Assembly (NCBI GenBank): GCA_021399445.1
Contig: JAJTUQ010000001.1
Location: forward strand, 6,014,001 to 6,078,000
Direction: 5' to 3'
DNA: 64,000 nucleotides
Source: Xylogone sp. PMI_703
Taxonomy: Eukaryota > Ascomycota > Leotiomycetes
The notes below the pieces were generated by a model that saw only the letters and a program-made list of their open reading frames with translations, ran no database searches and was not told the origin of the DNA. Both the position numbers and the translations under genes were made by a program. This document shows, piece by piece, positions 58,869 to 64,000 of the stretch; position 1 is the first letter of the stretch; every line of letters begins with the position of its first letter.

Positions 58869-61800
58869 TCATGTTGTTAACTGAGGCGGCCCTGAAGTAG
58901 ATAGACGTTTAAATTCTCTCATTTCCTCTGCATCGTCAACATCATGTGGTCGTTTTTGCCCAGCCTGCGACGTTGGCTCAGTATCGCCGAGTTTTGGGGT
59001 ATCAAAGCCATTGGCAGTGGTCTCTATGGCGGCAGGTTGGATTTCACCGTCAACAGGTTTCGGTGTGCCAGCACCATTAGCCACAGTTGGATTTGGTGCC
59101 GGTACTGGTGAAGCAGATGCCGCACTAAGCCGAGGTGTAGCATTAGTAGAGCTTGCAGAGTTTGTCCTGTTCATACCAGGAGTCATTAGGGGTGGTCTGG
59201 GTAACGACGGTCCACCTGAACGACTCGAGCTTTGTCCATTGAATGAGGGACGCATGATTGTTGGCGCGGACTTTTCGATGGCTGGTTTAGATTGTGGTTG
59301 CTGCGTAATGGGTGGTGTGGAATTCGCATTTGCGGGTGGCTGTGGTGTCTGTGGCTTGGTTTGGGACGGTGTAGTTGGCTGCGGCGTCTTGATACTCGAC
59401 CCAGTTATTTGCGTAAGCATACTTCTGAGGGCGTTCATGATATATTCCTCGTTGCTATCACCTCCAACGGTACTTTCCTTGGCGATTCCTAAGACTCGAT
59501 TGACTGCAGAATCGATAATGGCTTCAGCATTATTTGACTTTTTCTTCAAGTTCTCAAGGAGACTATTCTTGAAGATTTCTACCGCACGACGAACGTTGTC
59601 CGTAATCTGAATTGGGGGAGGGGGAGGTTCTACGCGCTGTTGAGGTACATTTGTAGCCATCGTGTCTTGATTCGGCGCTCGTTGTTCGGCCGGTGAGGGT
59701 TGTGCTTGACCTGTAGAAGGAACTTGAGTCGTAGTCGCTGGTTTTGGGGCATAGGGAGAGCTATAAGTGGGGCCATTAGGTCCCGCTCCTGGAGGTATAG
59801 GGGGGATGAACGGTTGAGTTGCCTGCCCATTTATCATATGCTGAAGTGGCTGTCCACTAATATGTTGATGTGAGCCCATGTACGGCAGTGGCTGCCCTGG
59901 CTGCGTATTAGGAGGCATCTGAAATGCGTAGCCAGGTGGAGGCTGCATCATGTTTGGCTGATATCCAGGGGGAACTCCCATCATATGCTGAGGACCAGCA
60001 CGGTAGAGAGGTTGATGATGCATATGGCCAGAAGGCATTTGAGGTGGAGGCGTCATTCTGCGTTTCTTCTCCTTCTCAATCGAGACTCCTTCTACAATCG
60101 CCCACATCCATCCCTTACCATCACGTTCAACCTTTCTAAAAGCATGGTGTTGGGAGAGGTTATGCCGAACACTACTCTGCCATCCATTAGTGCTGCATTT
60201 GAGCACGAAGAATGGGTATTTTCTCTGGATGGCACGGTATATCTGAGGAAGAGACATCTGACCAGAAGGGGAATTTGAGAGCGCCTCGTATATAAGCTGA
60301 ACATAGTTTGCTTGTGGCTTAGCAAGCTGTTCTGGAGTCAAGTCTGCTTCGTTGAATTTAGGTGACGGTGAGCGAGGTGGTTTAGGGGGCTTCTTCTCCT
60401 TCTTTTCTTTAGTCCTCTCATCATCTCCTGAACCTTCTGGATTCAGAGGATCCTTAGGCTCCTTCGGTTTCCGCTTAGTGTACTTGCGTTTTTCCGTCTT
60501 GATTGGTGGCGTGTCAGGCCTGGGGTGTTTCCTTGGACGTCCAACTTTATTTTTAGTAGGGACTGGATGTTCCTGCACCGTCTTTTTGGCCTTTTCTTGT
60601 GCTTGCTTCTTTGCTAGTTGCTGCTGCTCTCGTTTTGACATAATACCATTCTTTGGGGGGCGCCCTGGACCACGCCTCTTTTGTGGCAGCGGATTTGGTT
60701 CCGGGACATTATGTTCATCAGCTTCTCCTTCAATATCATCTTCATCAACTTCGGACAGATCACTGTTATCCACTACATCCCCAGCTTCTTCCTCCTCTCC
60801 CTCGTCGTCATCGTCATCTCCTTCTCCTTCTTCCTCCTCCTCCTCCTCCTCCTCGTCTCCATCCTCATCTCTCCCACCTTCCGAAAGTTCTTCACTGGTA
60901 TCCTCCAGAAGAGCCCTATCGCGTGTGGTGTCCTCGAAGTCAAAACTCATTTCTTTACCCCCTTCAGAATAGCGTTCTGTTGCTACTCCTTCGTCATACT
61001 CAGGGCGTTGCTCTGCACCTGTCTCTCCAATCGCAACATCCGGTAGAACAAATTTCACGACAACTCCGCCGATCTGCAACTCACTGCCACTCTTTAAAGG
61101 AATGACATCGTTGTGATGGTAAAACTCCTCGTCAACAAAGGCGCCATTTCGCCCAATAATCTCCGCCTCAAATAGATGTTTTTTCGAATTGTATGCTATC
61201 TTTACATGCTTTCGCGATATCGCCTTGTAGCCACTAGCAGCAGTAGCAGCCGGCGGGTGGATACCGACAAGTGGGCAGTCAAATGGAGACGGTCGAAGTG
61301 AGGCTGGGTCAACAGGCGCGGACGGATCATCAGCATAACGTCGAATTTGAGACTGTGCTTGGTATGTAATCATGCCATTAGGCTGGACAATAGAATTCCT
61401 TCGAGAAATATGTTGCGATGAAGATCCAGTTGATTTGGACTTCTTACTGGGCTTGCGACTTTTCCTTCTCCTTGCGTGCTCGTCACTATCCGAATCAACA
61501 CCTTCCCTTAGTATACCTCCGCTTTCACTAACTACAGACTTGCTATATCGACTCCCTTCACGTTTAACTCGAACAGGCGTGTGCGGTTCCCGTGCTGCCG
61601 CTTCCTCTTCCAGCTTTCTCCTTTCCTCTTCAGCTTCACGCCGCATTGCAGCCTTTGCAGCTGCTAAGTCACGTCCTAAAACCACCGAGTACGTATTCAT
61701 GTAGAATTCGCCGTCTGGAAATTCAAGCTTTGCATATGCCGATATTCGCGTCTCGGGCTCTCCATTCTGCTGCAAATCGTCGAGGTAAGGCTGTGGGACG

Positions 61801-62345
61801 CCGGGGCTATTCGTAACTCTAGATAAAGCTGGCAAGTCATCTGTTGGATTTGTAGGTAGCTGAAGTCCGTTTATACTGGGTTGATACACATCTAGAGGTT
61901 GTGCGTAAGCCATCAGGGCATTGAGAGCATCCATCTGCGACATATCGGCCATGGGTGCTGGAGGTTGAAAACTGGACTGGGCATCTTGAAGGAGATTTGC
62001 GCCGTCTGCAATGGAAGCATCAGGAAGCTCGGTAGGCGTGGTGTCTCGATTGTGCTGCTGAGGGATATCTTCCACATCTCTTTTCATCTCGTCATTTTCT
62101 TGTTTAATGTTTATTTCAACTCGCTCTTCCGATTCCTCTTTTGGGATTGTCATCTCGGCATGATCCGCGGCGGTGTGTGCAGTCTGGGGGCCTTGTTCGA
62201 ATGCAGCACTTGCTGTTGTAGCAACAACTTCAGTTGCTGCAACATGCGGTGAAGTCATCGCTGTCGCCATGGCAGCTCCTTCACCGGCAGCAGTTCTACT
62301 AGAAGGTCGATATAGTCGTTGAAATTCCAGCTTCGGGTTCGTCAT
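58869..62345 (-). CDS. FHA-forkhead transcription factor (Fkh1/Fkh2-like)
   Basis: This single-exon 1158-residue nuclear factor has an FHA domain at about residues 357-440 (AISRKHVKIAYNSKKHLFEA, IGRNGAFVDEEFYHHNDVIP) and a forkhead DNA-binding domain at about 672-765 (NYVQLIYEALSNSPSGQMSL, NGWQSSVRHNLSQHHAFRKV). Yeast Fkh1/Fkh2 have the same order and drive G2/M and developmental genes; the FHA domain binds phosphothreonine partners. Between the domains lie a long Glu/Asp run (about 500-530, from TCC/TCT repeats in the DNA), an AT-hook-like KRRGPGRPPKNG and a second basic GRPRKHPRP. The C-terminal third is Pro/Gln-rich, with a conserved-looking helix (RRAVEIFKNSLLENLKKKSN). The lack of any intron in 3.5 kb is unusual here. 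Confidence 0.92.
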   Translation of the reverse strand: MTNPKLEFQRLYRPSSRTAAGEGAAMATAMTSPHVAATEVVATTASAAFEQGPQTAHTAADHAEMTIPKEESEERVEINIKQENDEMKRDVEDIPQQHNRDTTPTELPDASIADGANLLQDAQSSFQPPAPMADMSQMDALNALMAYAQPLDVYQPSINGLQLPTNPTDDLPALSRVTNSPGVPQPYLDDLQQNGEPETRISAYAKLEFPDGEFYMNTYSVVLGRDLAAAKAAMRREAEEERRKLEEEAAAREPHTPVRVKREGSRYSKSVVSESGGILREGVDSDSDEHARRRKSRKPSKKSKSTGSSSQHISRRNSIVQPNGMITYQAQSQIRRYADDPSAPVDPASLRPSPFDCPLVGIHPPAATAASGYKAISRKHVKIAYNSKKHLFEAEIIGRNGAFVDEEFYHHNDVIPLKSGSELQIGGVVVKFVLPDVAIGETGAEQRPEYDEGVATERYSEGGKEMSFDFEDTTRDRALLEDTSEELSEGGRDEDGDEEEEEEEEEGEGDDDDDEGEEEEAGDVVDNSDLSEVDEDDIEGEADEHNVPEPNPLPQKRRGPGRPPKNGIMSKREQQQLAKKQAQEKAKKTVQEHPVPTKNKVGRPRKHPRPDTPPIKTEKRKYTKRKPKEPKDPLNPEGSGDDERTKEKKEKKPPKPPRSPSPKFNEADLTPEQLAKPQANYVQLIYEALSNSPSGQMSLPQIYRAIQRKYPFFVLKCSTNGWQSSVRHNLSQHHAFRKVERDGKGWMWAIVEGVSIEKEKKRRMTPPPQMPSGHMHHQPLYRAGPQHMMGVPPGYQPNMMQPPPGYAFQMPPNTQPGQPLPYMGSHQHISGQPLQHMINGQATQPFIPPIPPGAGPNGPTYSSPYAPKPATTTQVPSTGQAQPSPAEQRAPNQDTMATNVPQQRVEPPPPPIQITDNVRRAVEIFKNSLLENLKKKSNNAEAIIDSAVNRVLGIAKESTVGGDSNEEYIMNALRSMLTQITGSSIKTPQPTTPSQTKPQTPQPPANANSTPPITQQPQSKPAIEKSAPTIMRPSFNGQSSSRSGGPSLPRPPLMTPGMNRTNSASSTNATPRLSAASASPVPAPNPTVANGAGTPKPVDGEIQPAAIETTANGFDTPKLGDTEPTSQAGQKRPHDVDDAEEMREFKRLSTSGPPQLTT

Positions 62346-63265
62346 TGCGACAACTCACTTTTCGACGCAGCGAATCTTTAGCGTATATGTCACGTGCCTA
62401 GAAGGAAATTCCTTCACTCTTTTGACCCCTTGTGGAAATCTTTCTTGTATTTCTCTACAAGCTTATATTGTTCCCTATCTGGACTTTACTTGAATACATA
62501 CGACATTGAGGGCGTTCCATATACCCTATACACTTCTAGGTAACGATTAATTCAAAAGGGACAGCATGCGGGCACTTTTTCCTTATATTAAAGTTTCTGT
62601 GAGAAGCAAGGTCTCATAAGTTTAGTGCATGAACTATACAATTCCTAACATTCTCTATAAGTCCTTGTATTATCATGTTCAACTCAGTTATTGCTTGGTG
62701 TCTACCAACACTCATGATTTTCTCTCTGTGAAACTAGCAAACTTCTACTTTTCTGCCTAATAAAAGGCTTCCTTAGGTAGTGCTAGTAGTATTACCCTTC
62801 AATGATATCTTTGTTATATTTTAAAGTACCGTCAACACTACTGACGAGATTTCTGTAACTGATTTTGCTAATTGTTCAAGCATAAGATTGGTAAGTCTAT
62901 GGCGCATTCTCTATTCTTTTTAATGAAACCAGCACTTCTATACATCCATATTGACCACAAATGAAGTAAGACTGGCCTTCCCCTTATGCGTAAGGGCAAA
63001 CATTGACTCCCAACAGCCATAACTCAGTGGTATTGCTTCTATTATTATGATTTGAGTACTCTATAATGTATCTGAGCTCCTTTTTTAATGCATAATACAT
63101 CATTATGCTACAATTCATTCTGCCAATCCTGCTTGCGACCCATCCCCCCTCGCCGGCTAGTCCAGAAATTTTCTTGACCTTATGCCTAGAGATGCTGTGA
63201 AATCTATCAGGAAAATCGCTAGTCTGTTGTACTTGCTTATGGAATTATTCAAGCTGTACCAACAC
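62346..63265. other. 920-bp intergenic region upstream of the forkhead gene
   Basis: The region lies between the forkhead start and the 3' end of the next gene and is AT-rich. I see no gene, RNA gene or clear repeat. It should contain the forkhead promoter and 5' UTR. Confidence 0.4.
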
Positions 63266-64000
63266 TTAGTAATTATCTTCATCCAAGATTTCGTCATTCT
63301 CAACAGGCGAGGTATAATTTCCACCATCTTCGAAATCTCTCAAAGATTCCGGTGCCGAATTTTTGGAATAACGAACAAAGCGCCGTGGCGTTGCAACAAG
63401 TTCTTCGTTGGACTTTGAGTAGAGAAGTTTATCAAGAAAGGTATTTGCCTTGAAAACTGCCCGTATGCCCCCTTGTTGAGGGTCATAACTGTATTTTTTC
63501 CCATGCCTATCCTTGCATTCTACTCGAAATGACAGCCTCCGACCCAAGTCAACCTCAGTCGCATTGGTTGCATAAAGCCATGGATGCTGCGATGCTTCAT
63601 CAGCTACTTCAATAAAGAGAGAAATACGTCCGTCACCAATATCCATCTTTCTCGGAAGAAGCATATGGCAATGACCTATTCTCATCCTCCGTTCCTCAGA
63701 TGGGTTTAGGTAATACTGATAGGGCTTCCCACGGAAGCAAGAGTGTTCCAAGCTCCAATCGTTAACATGAGTTGTCTTTCGTCTTACTTTGTGATGTATC
63801 AGCCTATAATTTTCAGGTTTCTGGTAGCTTCCTAGAGCTTTAGCTTCTGCTTCATCCTCATATATACCACTCAGCTCTTGTTCGCCCTGCCCCTGAATCT
63901 GACTATCACTAAATCTCACAGAGACACAATGGTCATGTATTTCATCGACAATAGTTGGATATAGTTGTGGTACATCGTCAAATTCATTGATAATATCCGG
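63266..64000 (-). CDS. Unrecognised fungal protein, 5' part beyond right edge
   Basis: The frame is open from the right edge (codon at 64000) to the stop at 63266, at least 244 residues; the start is outside. Near the edge it reads INEFDDVPQLYPTIVDEIHD, so the stretch upstream of the internal GTG at 63919 is coding too. The middle looks globular: HVNDWSLEHSCFRGKPYQYY, LNPSEERRMRIGHCHMLLPR, GDGRISLFIEVADEASQHPW, LGRRLSFRVECKDRHGKKYS. The C-terminus is acidic (NDEILDEDNY). There is no signal peptide, membrane helix or motif I can name in the visible part. The alternation of beta-like strands with Trp, Tyr and charged residues suggests a beta-rich domain. No function is assigned. Confidence 0.7.
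   Translation of the reverse strand, partial: PDIINEFDDVPQLYPTIVDEIHDHCVSVRFSDSQIQGQGEQELSGIYEDEAEAKALGSYQKPENYRLIHHKVRRKTTHVNDWSLEHSCFRGKPYQYYLNPSEERRMRIGHCHMLLPRKMDIGDGRISLFIEVADEASQHPWLYATNATEVDLGRRLSFRVECKDRHGKKYSYDPQQGGIRAVFKANTFLDKLLYSKSNEELVATPRRFVRYSKNSAPESLRDFEDGGNYTSPVENDEILDEDNY

Noticed and set aside
60352..60972. 206-codon plus-strand frame opposite the forkhead gene
   Set aside because: It is the complement of acidic repeat and basic linker codons; its Ser- and Cys-rich, repetitive content is an artefact of the opposite strand.
1..64000. A biosynthetic cluster, CRISPR array, prophage or transposon
   Set aside because: No backbone enzyme, repeat-spacer array, phage or transposase/reverse transcriptase signature occurs; the genes are conserved housekeeping functions.

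Overview
The window is nuclear DNA from a filamentous ascomycete (Pezizomycotina). It holds 26 protein-coding genes in 64 kb on both strands. Most genes are split by introns of about 46-70 nt with GTNNGN donors and CTAAC/CTGAC-like branch sites. Several products are typical of filamentous fungi: MICOS subunit Mic12, a Ste7 MAPKK with a long C-terminal tail, a single ISWI, a Mit1/CHD3-like remodeler and a combined FHA-forkhead protein. I guess Leotiomycetes, but only weakly. No tRNA, rRNA, CRISPR array, intact transposon or secondary-metabolite cluster is visible. Most of the region is ordinary housekeeping euchromatin.

Layout, left to right. 1-10 kb: UTP25 (minus, cut by the left edge), eIF3f, an R3H/SUZ RNA-binding protein, a ZCCHC10-like zinc-knuckle/RS protein, the spliceosomal protein Cwf18 and Mic12. 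10-11.3 kb: gene-free, with a possible decayed coding fragment. 11.3-16.4 kb: AP-3 mu, a small DMAC1-like (DUF4536) membrane protein, an unrecognised six-TM protein and exosome Rrp4. 17.4-25.8 kb: a membrane-anchored fatty-aldehyde dehydrogenase, mitoribosomal mS35/Rsm24, Alg13, a HAD phosphatase and the Ste7-type MAPKK. 26.9-40.7 kb: Spt6, Osh3, a HAPSTR1-family protein and ISWI. 41.4-50.1 kb: a CCCH zinc-finger protein and the Mit1/CHD3-like remodeler. 50.8-58.2 kb: Mrm1, trifunctional C1-tetrahydrofolate synthase and eIF3i. 58.9-64 kb: the FHA-forkhead factor and an unrecognised gene that leaves the right edge.

Functional themes are chromatin and transcription (Spt6, ISWI, Mit1/CHD3-like, forkhead), translation and ribosome biogenesis (UTP25, eIF3f, eIF3i, Rrp4, mS35, Mrm1), splicing and RNA binding (Cwf18, R3H/SUZ, ZCCHC10-like, CCCH) and mitochondria (Mic12, DMAC1-like, mS35, Mrm1, possibly the HAD protein and C1-THF synthase). 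They are neighbours, not an operon. Many genes are arranged head-to-head across 220-370 bp.

The unusual content lies in gene structure: a GC-AG intron in ALG13, a 15-nt and a 21-nt microexon, a tandem acceptor that decides the ISWI tail, a possible split start codon in ISWI, apparent dual starts for mitochondrial and cytosolic isoforms, and a high share of AAG acceptors (10 of 51 reconstructed introns). I did not find a convincing new multi-gene system.
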